Below, piece after piece: positions 1 through 8,018 of a stretch of DNA of 64,000 bases; the stretch's first letter is position 1; each line of letters begins with the position of its first letter. The position numbers were made by a program, and so were the translations under genes. Where the stretch lies: contig NZ_KN708638.1 in NCBI RefSeq assembly GCF_000805335.1, forward strand, positions 4,972,473 to 5,036,472, given 5' to 3'. The notes beneath the pieces are model-generated. The model ran no database searches, was not told the origin of the DNA, and saw only the letters and a program-made list of their open reading frames with translations. The stretch comes from Streptomyces sp. CT34. Its GTDB lineage: Bacteria; Actinomycetota; Actinomycetes; Streptomycetales; Streptomycetaceae.

Positions 1-224
1 ACGGTGTCCTCGGCCGAGCTCTTGGCCTCCCAGACACCGGCGATGGCGAGGCCCAGCACGATCGCGTAGACCACCCCCACCATCATCGTCATGTACTCGA
101 TGACATCGGGCGTTTCGGTCGGGTCGTCGTCCTCGCCGACCCGGCGCTCCTTGAGGACGGTGATGGCCAGGACGACGCCGCAGACCGCGGCCATGGCGAT
201 GGTCAGCACCAGCCATTGCGACAT
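1..224 (-). CDS. DUF4239-type (bestrophin-like) membrane protein, 3' end cut off by the window
   Basis: Only the first 74 residues are visible, because the gene runs off the left edge. They begin MSQWLVLTIAMAAV and hold two membrane segments, at about residues 2-20 and 46-65, separated by an acidic loop with several Asp/Glu residues. This N-terminal layout is typical of Streptomyces DUF4239 proteins, predicted integral membrane proteins related to bestrophin-like channels, but no function is established. The ATG is favoured by an AGGAGG ribosome binding site 5 bases upstream. That site overlaps the stop codon of the upstream gene at 234-881, so the two are probably co-transcribed. The family call is moderate because most of the protein is missing. 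Confidence 0.65.
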   Translation of the reverse strand, partial: MSQWLVLTIAMAAVCGVVLAITVLKERRVGEDDDPTETPDVIEYMTMMVGVVYAIVLGLAIAGVWEAKSSAEDT

Positions 225-233
225 GGAGACCTC

Positions 234-881
234 CTACGAGGAACCGCGCCCGGCGGAACGGGACGCGGCGCGCGAACGGGGACGGAGGGCGGCGGCGGCC
301 AGCAGCGCCGGCGTGGTGACCAGCAGCGTCCTGGTCACCACGGAGTGCCCGTGGTGCGGTTGGTGGTGTACCGGCGTGTAACGGGGCGGCCGGGCGGGGG
401 TGGAGGCCGTCAGGTGCCGGGCCGGGGTCGGCGTGGCCGGCGGCGGTTCCGTGGGGGCGGGGCGGTGGTACGGAGGTGGCGGCGCCGGCCGCGGCGTGGC
501 CGGGGGCGCCGGAGTGCGCAGCGGGCGGGGAGCCGCGGCGCGGCTGGGCGTCGGGGACGGGGCGGGTGTGAACGTCGGGGTGGGCCGGGGCCCGGGCGTC
601 GACTTGGTGCAGGGGATGTGCCAGCCGGGCGGCACGGGGAAATCGGTCGGAAACCGGATCGGCGGCGCGGTCCCGGCGAACGCGCAGTTGTCCCCCGGTG
701 GTTGACGGACCGGTCCCGGACGGGCCGCGGCAGCGGGCGCCGTCCCGAGGGCCAGCACCGCGGTGAGCCCGCCGACCGTGGCAAGGCCGGTGAGCAGCAC
801 CCCGGCCCACAGGAGCAGCCGCTTCGACCCCGCCCTTCCGCCACGACGACCGGTACAGCCCCCCGTACCCGCTTCGTTCAC
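234..881 (-). CDS. proline-rich membrane-anchored or secreted protein of unknown function
   Basis: I do not recognise a family. The GTG start at 881 gives 215 residues. An Arg/Lys-rich N-terminus is followed by a hydrophobic segment (about residues 21-50, with LLLWAGVLLTGLATVGG). Next comes a short cysteine-containing region (CAFAG...WHIPC) and then a long Pro/Thr/Ala-rich stretch typical of wall-spanning linkers. A second short hydrophobic patch (LLVTTPALLAAAAL) and a basic tail close the protein, which recalls a sorting signal but has no LPXTG or LAXTG motif. An in-frame GTG at 938 would add 19 residues. I prefer 881 because a TACGAAT-like -10 box lies between the two starts, but neither start has a clear ribosome binding site. 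The stop overlaps the ribosome binding site of the DUF4239 gene downstream. Confidence 0.55.
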   Translation of the reverse strand: MNEAGTGGCTGRRGGRAGSKRLLLWAGVLLTGLATVGGLTAVLALGTAPAAAARPGPVRQPPGDNCAFAGTAPPIRFPTDFPVPPGWHIPCTKSTPGPRPTPTFTPAPSPTPSRAAAPRPLRTPAPPATPRPAPPPPYHRPAPTEPPPATPTPARHLTASTPARPPRYTPVHHQPHHGHSVVTRTLLVTTPALLAAAALRPRSRAASRSAGRGSS

Positions 882-1175
882 TGTGTCGGTTTCGTGAGAT
901 TCGTATATCTCGCGCACGGCGGGAAGTTTGCGCAGCACCAGGGCCTACCAGCCGTCGACCGACGCCGATTCGCCCGAATGAGGGAAGCGCAGGGAATGCG
1001 CGTCCGGGCGGGCCCCGGACCCCGTGTGCCGCTGAACTTGCCGTTGTACGTCAACCCGCCGCCGCCCTCCGTACCGTCCGTCACCTGGACGATGAGGGGC
1101 CGGACCCGGTAACTGAGGCACAATTCGCCATCGAGGAAGAGAAGTTGGGACGAGCGGCGGCGGGGCGGTACGGAC

Positions 1176-2462
1176 GTGTCGGTGGATTCGGCGAGCAGGG
1201 TGGCCGGAAGGGGCGAGCCGCGAGGTGACGGCGGTGTGTGCCGGTGCGGACGGTGCCCGCACGGCGCCCGTGAGGGGCACCGGCAGGCGGTCACCGCCTT
1301 TGCCGCGCTCCGCGAGGACTTCGCCGCCGGGCGCGGGGTACCGGCCGGACTGGCGCACTCCGCCGGCGCCGCCCGGCAGTGGGTATCGGACGAACTGACC
1401 CTGTCGGCCCGCGCGTTGGCCGAGCGCGCCGCGGCCGAGGGAGCCGCCTGGCCGGCGGCCGTCCAGGCGCGCACCCTGATGGCCGTGTGGGTCGCCGTGG
1501 TGGCCCTGCTGCTCGGACAGGCACTGACCGCCATCGGGACGGGCTGGACGGTGACCCGGACGGCCGGACTGACCGCGGCAGTGGTACTCGCGCTCGGGGC
1601 GACCGTCGCGGCCTGGCGGCACCGCGCGCACGGCGGCGCGCTGGCACCGGTGATCGGCGAGGACCGCCGGTTCTCCACCTCTCGTGCGGTCGCCGCCGGG
1701 TGGGTACTGGTGGTGCTGTACGCCGTACTGATGCTCGCCGTCCAGCTCGCCGCGGCATCCGGTCCGCACCATCGGCACCGCCTCCTCTCCGGCCTCGAAC
1801 TCGGCTCGTCCGGCGGACTGTTGGCCCTGCTCGCCGTCGGGTGCGGGGTGGCGGTGCTGGCGTACGGCATGACCGCCGGGCGGATCCGCTCCGGACGCGT
1901 ACAGAAGGTGCCGGCCGAGCGCCCGCGGGCCGTGGACCTGCTGGCGGACGACGCCGGGCGCGGCAGCCTCACCGACGCGCAGTACGCGCTGGTGAACGCG
2001 TCCCTGCTGGTCCTCACCCTGGTACGCCTGGCCGGAAACCCCCGCCAACTCCCCTCCGTCCCCTGGGGCTTGGTCATCCTGGCCGTCCTCTCCGGCATGA
2101 CCTACCTGGCCGGTAAGAGCGTCGCCGGCGGCCGGCCGGTCATCCTCTCGGTCGTGCGCTCCCGGGAGGTCGGCGATCTCGCCGCGCCGATCCGGACCGG
2201 CGACGACATCGAGATCCGCGGCACCGGCTTCGTCCCGCCCGGCGCCGGCACCCCCGACCGGCTGGCCCGCACCGTCGTACGGATCGGCGCGGTCCACGTA
2301 CCGGTCCCGCTGGTCCCCGTGGCCGGCGGCTTCGCCAACCCCACGGACGGGGTGCTGACCGTGCCGGTGCCGGTGGATGTGGAGCCGGGCACCGTGGAGG
2401 TCCGCGTCATCACCGCCGCCGGCGTGGAAACGGCCGGATACCGGATCGACGTCCAGGACTGA
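1176..2462 (+). CDS. multi-pass membrane protein with C-terminal IPT/TIG-like domain, unknown function
   Basis: The 428-residue product has a short Cys/Arg-rich N-terminus (CRCGRCPHG, about residues 22-30, possibly a metal-binding knuckle), a helical soluble part to about residue 95, and then about five membrane segments between residues 100 and 320. The final 100 residues are beta-rich and contain GDDIEIRGTGFVPPG. That pattern is typical of IPT/TIG-type immunoglobulin folds, which usually sit outside the membrane or in protein-protein contacts. I do not know a named family for the whole chain. The gene is transcribed away from the proline-rich gene at 234-881, with a shared upstream region of about 290 bases. 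The GTG start has a weak ribosome binding site. The stop codon lies inside a 17-bp tandem repeat described separately. Confidence 0.6.
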   Translation: MSVDSASRVAGRGEPRGDGGVCRCGRCPHGAREGHRQAVTAFAALREDFAAGRGVPAGLAHSAGAARQWVSDELTLSARALAERAAAEGAAWPAAVQARTLMAVWVAVVALLLGQALTAIGTGWTVTRTAGLTAAVVLALGATVAAWRHRAHGGALAPVIGEDRRFSTSRAVAAGWVLVVLYAVLMLAVQLAAASGPHHRHRLLSGLELGSSGGLLALLAVGCGVAVLAYGMTAGRIRSGRVQKVPAERPRAVDLLADDAGRGSLTDAQYALVNASLLVLTLVRLAGNPRQLPSVPWGLVILAVLSGMTYLAGKSVAGGRPVILSVVRSREVGDLAAPIRTGDDIEIRGTGFVPPGAGTPDRLARTVVRIGAVHVPVPLVPVAGGFANPTDGVLTVPVPVDVEPGTVEVRVITAAGVETAGYRIDVQD

Positions 2463-2491
2463 TCGACGCTCAGGACTGATTGACGTCCAGG
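2445..2491 (+). repeat. 17-bp tandem repeat crossing a stop codon
   Basis: The unit ATCGACGTCCAGGACTG (2445-2461) is repeated at 2462-2478 with two substitutions and again partially from 2479. The first copy encodes the last codons of the membrane protein at 1176-2462 and its stop begins at the unit boundary. The 17-base period would change the reading frame, so the extra copies are untranslated. Confidence 0.8.
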
Positions 2492-2725
2492 GCCGTGAAG
2501 CCGTAATCGCGGCGAAGGCCGGGGCGCGCAACCGGTGCTGCGGACGACGCGGCCACGGACAGGCACCACAGGACGAGCACTGCCCCCGAGCCACGACGCG
2601 GCGTACGGCAACCGTCCGAACCCGCTCCGGGGACCATCTCAACGCGCGCATGTGCGTACGTATCTCGCCATGAGGTGCAGGCGACGGCAGAATCACCTCC
2701 CGGTGGCAACGGAGAGGCGGACGTC

Positions 2726-3265
2726 ATGGTGCACGCGAATCGCACACGCGGTGCCGACTTGGGAGGCACGGACCTCGGAGGCGTCGGACTACGCGGGCTA
2801 TGGGCGCGCCATGCGCTGTTCCCGCTGCGGATCTTCCTGGGCGTGACCTTTCTCTACGCGGGGCTCGGCAAGCTGATGCATCCGGCGTTCCTGGCCGCGC
2901 GCGGCACCGGATCGCTCGGCGAACTGCTGCGGCAGGTCCACTCCACGGCCGCCCTGCCGCAGCTCGTGGAACTGGCCCAGAAGAGTCCGGTGGCCGCCGG
3001 CTACGCCATCGCCGGCGGTGAAGTGCTGGTCGGCGTCGGTATTCTCGTGGGGCTGCTGGGACGGCTGGCCGCGCTCGGTGGCGCGTTGATCTCGCTGACC
3101 CTGTGGCTCACCGTGAGCTGGCAGACCCACCCGTACTACTACGGCAACGACCTCGCCTACCTGCTGGCCTGGACCCCGCTCATCCTGGCCGGCACCCCGC
3201 GACTCTCCCTGGACGGGGCCCTCACCAACCGCCGCAATCGGCACGGGGCACAGCTTTACGGCTAG
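2726..3265 (+). CDS. DoxX family membrane protein
   Basis: The 179-residue protein has the DoxX layout: four membrane helices, at about residues 33-50, 90-115, 118-135 and 145-165, with the conserved early segment LRIFLGVTFLYAGLGKLMHP. DoxX proteins are small quinone- or redox-associated membrane proteins. In mycobacteria a DoxX works with superoxide dismutase and SseA, but no such partner is next to this gene, so its substrate is unknown. The ATG at 2726 follows a GGAGAGGCGG ribosome binding site. An upstream in-frame start at 2675 lacks one. The gene stands alone and converges with the PspC operon across the repeat-rich gap at 3266-3855. Confidence 0.8.
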   Translation: MVHANRTRGADLGGTDLGGVGLRGLWARHALFPLRIFLGVTFLYAGLGKLMHPAFLAARGTGSLGELLRQVHSTAALPQLVELAQKSPVAAGYAIAGGEVLVGVGILVGLLGRLAALGGALISLTLWLTVSWQTHPYYYGNDLAYLLAWTPLILAGTPRLSLDGALTNRRNRHGAQLYG

Positions 3266-3404
3266 GTGTGCGCACATGTCACCGCGGCTGCGCTGGCGGT
3301 GACGCAACGCCGGTCGACGACGCACGGCCCGGACGCCGGGCTCGGGCCCCGGACCGGTGGCACCGTCGTTCGGAGCCACCGTCCGACGGCCGGCGACGGC
3401 GCAG

Positions 3405-3521
3405 GGCCGGAGGGATGTACCGGAGTGCGCCCGCAGGACCTGGAGCGAACGCCGGGGTATTCGTCATCCACGTACCAGATGCGCCCGCGCCGAGGACGTA
3501 CTCCGGTGCAGCCCTCCGGCC
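3405..3521. repeat. 24-bp imperfect inverted repeat, possible bidirectional terminator
   Basis: The arm at 3405-3428 (starting GGCCGGAGGG and ending ACCGGAGTGC) is matched by its reverse complement at 3498-3521 with about three mismatches and a roughly 70-base loop. It sits between two convergent transcription units, so a bidirectional terminator or RNA-stability role is possible. This is inference from position and symmetry only. Confidence 0.6.
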
Positions 3522-3797
3522 CCCACCCACCGGGCAGAACCGAGGCCACGCCAGCCCCCACTCACCGGAGAGAACCCGCGAAGCGGCCCCCACCAGCCGG
3601 AGCCCACAAGACGCTCGCCCCACCACCGGACAGAACCCGCGAAGCGGCCCGCCCCCACCAGGCGGAACCCACAAGGCACTCGCCCCCACCCACCGGACAG
3701 AACCCGGAAACCAGGCCCGCCCCCACCCACCGGGCGACCCCGAGACCACGCCAGCCCCCACCCACTGGAAGGCAACCGGAAGCCGCCCGAGCGCCAT
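3521..3797. repeat. degenerate tandem array, about eight units of 30-37 bp
   Basis: Units begin with a C-run and ACCCACCGG or ACCAGCCGG and often continue with CAGAACCCGCGAAGC or GGAACCCACAAGGCACTCG. Successive unit starts fall near 3521, 3556, 3588, 3618, 3652, 3683, 3720 and 3755. Unit length and sequence both drift, and no unique spacers separate the copies. The array starts exactly where the right arm of the neighbouring inverted repeat ends. Confidence 0.65.
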
Positions 3798-3855
3798 CCA
3801 CCCCTCCGGGCGGGCCAAGCCGCGCCCCGCCGACGGCAAGAGCCGCCGAGCCGGC

Positions 3856-4077
3856 TCACGACGGCCCGCCCGGTGGCGAGTGCGGCCGGTGGCGGCGGAC
3901 CGTGGCCCAGATGGCGGAGGTGATGCCGGAGAGCACCAGCCCTGCCGGGACGGCGAGGAACAGCCAGGGGCCCGGGGCATGCCAGACACCGAGGGCGTCG
4001 AGCCCGTAGCCGGTGCCGACGGCGACGGCCGCCGCACCGGAGACCAGCCGGCCCGGCTCGAAGGGATGGCGCTTCAC
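3856..4077 (-). CDS. small two-helix membrane protein coupled to the PspC gene
   Basis: The frame encodes 73 residues beginning VKRHPFEPGRLVSGAAA, with two hydrophobic helices at about residues 10-27 and 34-55 and a short basic tail (RRHRPHSPPGGPS). The GTG start overlaps the stop of the PspC gene as GTGA, and GGGAG lies about ten bases upstream, so translation is almost certainly coupled. From memory, a small protein of this type follows PspC-family genes in other Streptomyces, but I know no function. A membrane partner of the PspC/LiaF-like protein in envelope-stress sensing is a reasonable inference. Confidence 0.75.
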   Translation of the reverse strand: MKRHPFEPGRLVSGAAAVAVGTGYGLDALGVWHAPGPWLFLAVPAGLVLSGITSAIWATVRRHRPHSPPGGPS

Positions 4078-5519
4078 TGGGGGACTCCCTGGGGGATAGG
4101 GGCCGACGAGGCGGCCGGCGGAGGGCCGGGGACGGCGCGCTCGACGGCGACCTGACCGGCCCCGACCTTGAGCGTCAACTCCAGCGCCCCGTGCGGCTTC
4201 TCGCCCTTCTTGAGGCCGTCCGCAGGCAACGTGACCGTCCGCTGCCGGCCACCCGCGGAGAAGTGCACATCCTGGGGACCGTCGCCCGGCAGATGGGTGT
4301 CGCCGACGCCCAGCCGGATGTGGAGCGTGGTGGTGACGCCTCGCGGGAGCGTCACCTGGAGGCGGCCGGCGCCCACTTCCGCGCTGCTGCGGACCGTGGC
4401 GCCGTTCCCGACGGGCAGTCGGCTGAGGTCGAGACGGCCGTCCCCGGAGCCGAGGGCGTAGTGCGGCTGGACGGAGGCGATATCGGCCGGGGCCCAGACG
4501 CGATCGCGCCAGTCCGCGGTGACGTTGGCGGGCAGCACCGTCGCGCCCGCCAGCAGCACGGCCGTCAGCACCATCATGAAGATCGTGCCGCCGCCCGCAC
4601 GGCCCAGCCAGGCGCTGAGTATCAGCCCGAGGCCGAACACGACCAGCGCGCAGGCCAGACCGGCCTGGAGGGACGGGGCGAGCGCGGCGTGTTGGTGAAC
4701 GGCGAGGGCGGCGCCGGTGCCGGCCAGCGCCGCCAGCAGGAACGTCCGGCCGCCGATGGGCCGCCCGGTGCGCGCGGGCGTGCGCGGAGCGGCGGTGTCC
4801 GGGGCGGCGGTGTCCGGGGCGGGCCGCCCGGTGCCGGTCCAACTCCCGTACGACCAGGAGCCGGTGGCCGCGCCGTGCGCCGACTCGTAGCGGATGTCGA
4901 GCCGGGTGTCCTCCGGCCCCCAGAGATAGCCCCCGCCGCCCGTCACGTCCCGGCTGCGGGGATCGCGCCACCAGGACGGGGTGTTCGGCGTCGGTGGCGC
5001 CTGGGTTTCCGGCGGGGCGTCGGCGACGGCCTGGGCCGTGGCGGCGTCCATGGTCTCCAAGCCCTCGGCCTCCGCGCGCCGGCGCTGTCGCGACCAGTAG
5101 GCGGAACCGGCCACGGCCAGCGTCAGCATGATGGCGAAGGACATCATGCTGCCCTTGCCGAGGGTGGTCAGGAACAACCCGCAGCCGATCAGCGCGAACA
5201 GCAGTGCCGTCAGCGCGGAGCCCTCGACGCGGCCGGAGAGCAGCCTGCGGCCCTCGTTCTCCTCCTCGCCGTCGAAGGGGATGATCAGCCAGGCGAAGCC
5301 GTAGAAGATCAGGCCGAGTCCGCCGACGGACAGCACGGCGAGCACGATGCGGAAGATGACCGGATCGAGGTCCCACTGCCTGCCGAGCCCGGCGCACACG
5401 CCCGCGACGACCTTGTGCCGCCTGCTGCGGCGCAGCGTGCCGGCCGGCCCGGCAGGCGGCGGGGTGGGACCGGCGGAGTCGGCGGCCGCCGACTCCGCGA
5501 CAGGGGGTGCATCGTTCAT
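4074..5519 (-). CDS. PspC domain protein with LiaF-like C-terminal domain
   Basis: The 481-residue protein opens with a Pro/Ala-rich leader. A PspC domain follows (about residues 28-92: LRRSRRHKVVAGVCAGLGRQ, then a helix ending in FAWLIIPF). Further membrane helices lie near 104-140 and 258-315. The last 120 residues are beta-rich (VGAGRLQVTLPRGVTTTLHI, GVGDTHLPGDGP) and resemble the DUF4097/LiaF 'toast-rack' fold of cell-wall-antibiotic response proteins. PspC domains bind membrane-stress components. LiaF-type domains restrain LiaRS kinases. It heads a minus-strand operon with the 73-residue membrane protein, and tandem TCAGGG repeats lie 55-70 bases upstream. The PspC-kinase at 8019-9344 is a likely functional relative. 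Confidence 0.85.
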   Translation of the reverse strand: MNDAPPVAESAAADSAGPTPPPAGPAGTLRRSRRHKVVAGVCAGLGRQWDLDPVIFRIVLAVLSVGGLGLIFYGFAWLIIPFDGEEENEGRRLLSGRVEGSALTALLFALIGCGLFLTTLGKGSMMSFAIMLTLAVAGSAYWSRQRRRAEAEGLETMDAATAQAVADAPPETQAPPTPNTPSWWRDPRSRDVTGGGGYLWGPEDTRLDIRYESAHGAATGSWSYGSWTGTGRPAPDTAAPDTAAPRTPARTGRPIGGRTFLLAALAGTGAALAVHQHAALAPSLQAGLACALVVFGLGLILSAWLGRAGGGTIFMMVLTAVLLAGATVLPANVTADWRDRVWAPADIASVQPHYALGSGDGRLDLSRLPVGNGATVRSSAEVGAGRLQVTLPRGVTTTLHIRLGVGDTHLPGDGPQDVHFSAGGRQRTVTLPADGLKKGEKPHGALELTLKVGAGQVAVERAVPGPPPAASSAPIPQGVPQ

Positions 5520-5575
5520 GGAGCCATGGGGACAAGGCCCGCCGCCCCACGGGATCGGTGAAAACCCTGGCTCAT

Positions 5576-5591
5576 CCCTGAGATCCCCTGA
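5576..5591 (-). promoter_or_regulatory. tandem TCAGGG repeats upstream of the PspC gene
   Basis: Read on the minus strand the site is TCAGGGGATCTCAGGG, two TCAGGG boxes 10 bases apart, 57-72 bases upstream of the PspC start codon at 5519. The same hexamer forms the palindrome directly ahead of the PspC-kinase gene at 8019, which suggests one regulator for both. The function is inferred. Confidence 0.45.
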
Positions 5592-5998
5592 GAGGTCCCC
5601 GACAACCCCCTGCGGGACGCACAGAGGCCACCCGCCGCCCGCCGGATGCCGCAGAGCCCGGCGACGCGTATCCCCGTGCAGTGCCCCCGTGCAGCACCCA
5701 GGCCCAGAGTCTCCCCCCAGAACCCCCGCTCAGAATCTCCGTGCTACGAGACACGAGGTCTGTGCCCATGTGCGATGCGCCACGAACCGCACGCTGCGTC
5801 CCCAACGGGAACCACCCTGTGCCCACAATGGAAACCACGCTGCGTCGTCAGTCCGAAACACACCGCGTCCACGGCGGGAAACCCGCCGCGCCTCCGCGGG
5901 AAAAACGGCCGGGTCCCGCGGTGGCCGGAGGGCTGTTCGCCGACGTCGGAGACTATCGTTGCGCCCTGGATACGTACGGGTTTCCGGAGGGGCGTGCG

Positions 5999-7903
5999 GT
6001 GGCGGAGACGGCGTCGGTGGACGAGGGGCGACTGGTCGCCGGGCGATATCGCCTGGTCGAGCGGATAGGCCAGGGCGGTATGGGAACCGTCTGGCGAGCC
6101 CGGGACGAAGTCCTCGGGCGCCAGGTGGCGGTCAAACGCCTGCACGTGTCGCCGCAACTCGACGCGGACGAACTAGCCACCCGCCACGAGCGCACCACCA
6201 GAGAGGCGCAGGCCGCGGCGCGCATCAACCATCCCAATGTGGTGAGCGTGCACGACGTCGTCGACGACGCCGGGCTGCCGTGCATCGTCATGGAGTACGT
6301 CCCGTCGACGACCCTGGGCGACGCGATCAAGGAAGCCGCCCAGTCCGACACCTTCCTTTCGCCACGAGAGACCGCCCGGATCGGCCGCGGCATGATCGCC
6401 GCGCTGCGTGCCGCGCACTCCGCCGGTGTGCTGCACCGCGACGTCAAGCCGGGCAACGTCCTGCTCGGTGAGGACGGCCGGGTCGTCCTCACCGACTTCG
6501 GGATCGCCGTCGCCACCGGCACCTCCACGCTCACCAAGACCGGTGAACTGGTCGGCTCCATCGACTACCTGGCGCCCGAGCGCGTCAAGGGCGGCACCCC
6601 CGGCCCCGCGTCCGACCTGTGGGCCCTGGGGGCGACGCTGTATCAGGCCGTTGAAGGTCGGCCCCCCTTCCGGAAGAACACCGCGGTCGAGACGGCGTAC
6701 GCGATCGCCGTCGACCCGTTGGATCCGCCGCGCAACGCCGGGCAGTTGGCGCCGCTGATCGAGGCGCTGCTGGCCAAGGAGCCGGCGGAGCGGCCGACCG
6801 TCGAGGTCGTCGAGCGGGCCCTGCGGACGGCCGAGGCCGAGGCGGAGACCGCGCTGATCGGCTGGCCGACGCTGGCGCTGGGGACGGTCGGCCGGGGGCG
6901 TACCGACACGGGCGAGCAGCCCGAGGCGCCCACGCGGCCGGTGGACCGTGCGGGCGGGGCGGGCGCCACCCAGGACACGGGGCGCGTCACCGGGACCGGG
7001 GCGCTCACGGACGCCGGCACGGGCGCGGGCTCCGCGACCGGCGGCCATCCGAAGCCGGCCGCCGGCGCGGGCGCCGTGGCTCCGCCGGCCGCCGGTGCCG
7101 GCACGGCCGCCACGGGGAGCGGGACCGGCGGCGGGACGGCCGCGGGCGACGACGCGACCGGCCGGGTGGCGCTGCCCGGCGACGCGGCCGGCGGAGCGCC
7201 CGCCGATGCCCGCACGGACGCGCACGGTTCGGGACCTGCGCCCCGCAAGCGGCGCGGCCGGGCCGTGGCCTGGAGTGCCGTCGGGGTGCTGGTCGTCGGG
7301 GGCGGCGCGGGCGCGGCCTGGTACGTGACGCACCGTGGCGACCCCGGCGCGGCCGGTGCATCCGGTATGTCCAGTACGTCGGCCGGTCCCCGCACCCCCG
7401 TACTGCCGAGCGCGCCGAAGAGCAGCGTCGGGCCGCCCCCGCCTCTCCCCAAGGGCTACCGCCGGGCCGACGAGAAGGCGCTCGGCGTGTCCTTCCCCGT
7501 ACCGTCCGGCTGGAAGCGGGAGGCCCGGGACGGCGGCCGACAGATCGTCTACTACAGCAACGACAGCGAGCTGGCACGGCTGACCGTCAACGTCATGGAC
7601 TTCTCCTCCGGGGATCAGGTGCAGCACTTCAAGGACGTCGAGGCCGACTTCAAGACCCAGTACCCCGTCTACAAGCGGCTGCGGCTCCAGGACACCGTCT
7701 TCCAGGGCGACCCGGCCGCCATCTGGGAGTTCTCCTTCCAGGGCCGGGCCCGCGAGTTCCGGGGGATCGACCTCGGCTTCGGCCGCGAGGGCAAGAAGGA
7801 GTACGCGATCTACGTGTCCGGGCCGTCCGTGAACTGGTCGAAGTACGAAGCGATCTTCTCGAACGTGAAGGACGGATTCCGGAAGAACGCGACGGTGGGC
7901 TGA
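5999..7903 (+). CDS. transmembrane serine/threonine protein kinase (Pkn family)
   Basis: The 634-residue protein has a complete Hanks-type kinase domain (residues 17-280). The glycine loop is GQGGMG (24-29), with ATP-anchoring Lys46, catalytic HRDVKPGN (Asp148) and magnesium-binding DFG (Asp166). A long Ala/Gly/Thr-rich linker (300-415) leads to one membrane helix (about 420-442) and an outer domain of about 190 residues. That domain lacks PASTA repeats. It carries the GVSFPVPSGWKRE...YYSND pattern also seen in the protein at 53251-54270. The GTG at 5999 is chosen because GGAGG lies eight bases upstream and the kinase fold begins soon after. The open frame extends upstream without coding-like sequence. 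The ligand is unknown. The context points to envelope sensing. Confidence 0.88.
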   Translation: MAETASVDEGRLVAGRYRLVERIGQGGMGTVWRARDEVLGRQVAVKRLHVSPQLDADELATRHERTTREAQAAARINHPNVVSVHDVVDDAGLPCIVMEYVPSTTLGDAIKEAAQSDTFLSPRETARIGRGMIAALRAAHSAGVLHRDVKPGNVLLGEDGRVVLTDFGIAVATGTSTLTKTGELVGSIDYLAPERVKGGTPGPASDLWALGATLYQAVEGRPPFRKNTAVETAYAIAVDPLDPPRNAGQLAPLIEALLAKEPAERPTVEVVERALRTAEAEAETALIGWPTLALGTVGRGRTDTGEQPEAPTRPVDRAGGAGATQDTGRVTGTGALTDAGTGAGSATGGHPKPAAGAGAVAPPAAGAGTAATGSGTGGGTAAGDDATGRVALPGDAAGGAPADARTDAHGSGPAPRKRRGRAVAWSAVGVLVVGGGAGAAWYVTHRGDPGAAGASGMSSTSAGPRTPVLPSAPKSSVGPPPPLPKGYRRADEKALGVSFPVPSGWKREARDGGRQIVYYSNDSELARLTVNVMDFSSGDQVQHFKDVEADFKTQYPVYKRLRLQDTVFQGDPAAIWEFSFQGRAREFRGIDLGFGREGKKEYAIYVSGPSVNWSKYEAIFSNVKDGFRKNATVG

Positions 7904-7920
7904 GCCGGAGAAGGCGGGGT

Positions 7921-7962
7921 TCCCCGACCTTGCTCAGGGGGTTCCCTGAGCAAGGTCAGGGA
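7921..7962 (+). terminator. rho-independent-like hairpin after the kinase gene
   Basis: A perfect 14-bp stem (GACCTTGCTCAGGG at 7926-7939 and its complement at 7944-7957, loop GGTT) is extended by four more pairs beyond one mismatch. There is no T-run, as is usual in Streptomyces. The arms also contain TCAGGG/CCCTGA, so the element may overlap the operator of the next gene. Confidence 0.8.
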
Positions 7963-7967
7963 CGGGT

Positions 7968-7983
7968 TCAGGGTCGACCCTGA
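7968..7983 (+). promoter_or_regulatory. perfect 16-bp palindrome TCAGGGTCGACCCTGA ahead of the PspC-kinase gene
   Basis: The palindrome ends 35 bases before the chosen ATG at 8019. Its half-site TCAGGG is repeated at the divergent PspC gene (5576-5591) and in the hairpin just upstream (7934-7959). A LuxR-type dimer such as the product of 9433-10146 would suit such a site, so autoregulation is the simplest inference. Confidence 0.55.
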
Positions 7984-8018
7984 TGTCTTCGGCCCGCCGG
8001 CGTGTGACGATCTGGGAC

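Larger units (their letters stand above)
3266..3855. other. convergent intergenic region with no gene seen
   Basis: This 590-base stretch lies between the 3' ends of the DoxX gene and the small membrane gene at 3856-4077. No frame shows convincing coding character. Its open frames have no supported start and are built from repeats. It holds a long imperfect inverted repeat and a tandem array, both listed separately. Confidence 0.7.

Noticed and set aside
3521..3797. Possible CRISPR array from the ~33-bp periodicity
   Set aside because: Units are contiguous and degenerate, there are no unique spacers of constant length, and no cas genes are present.
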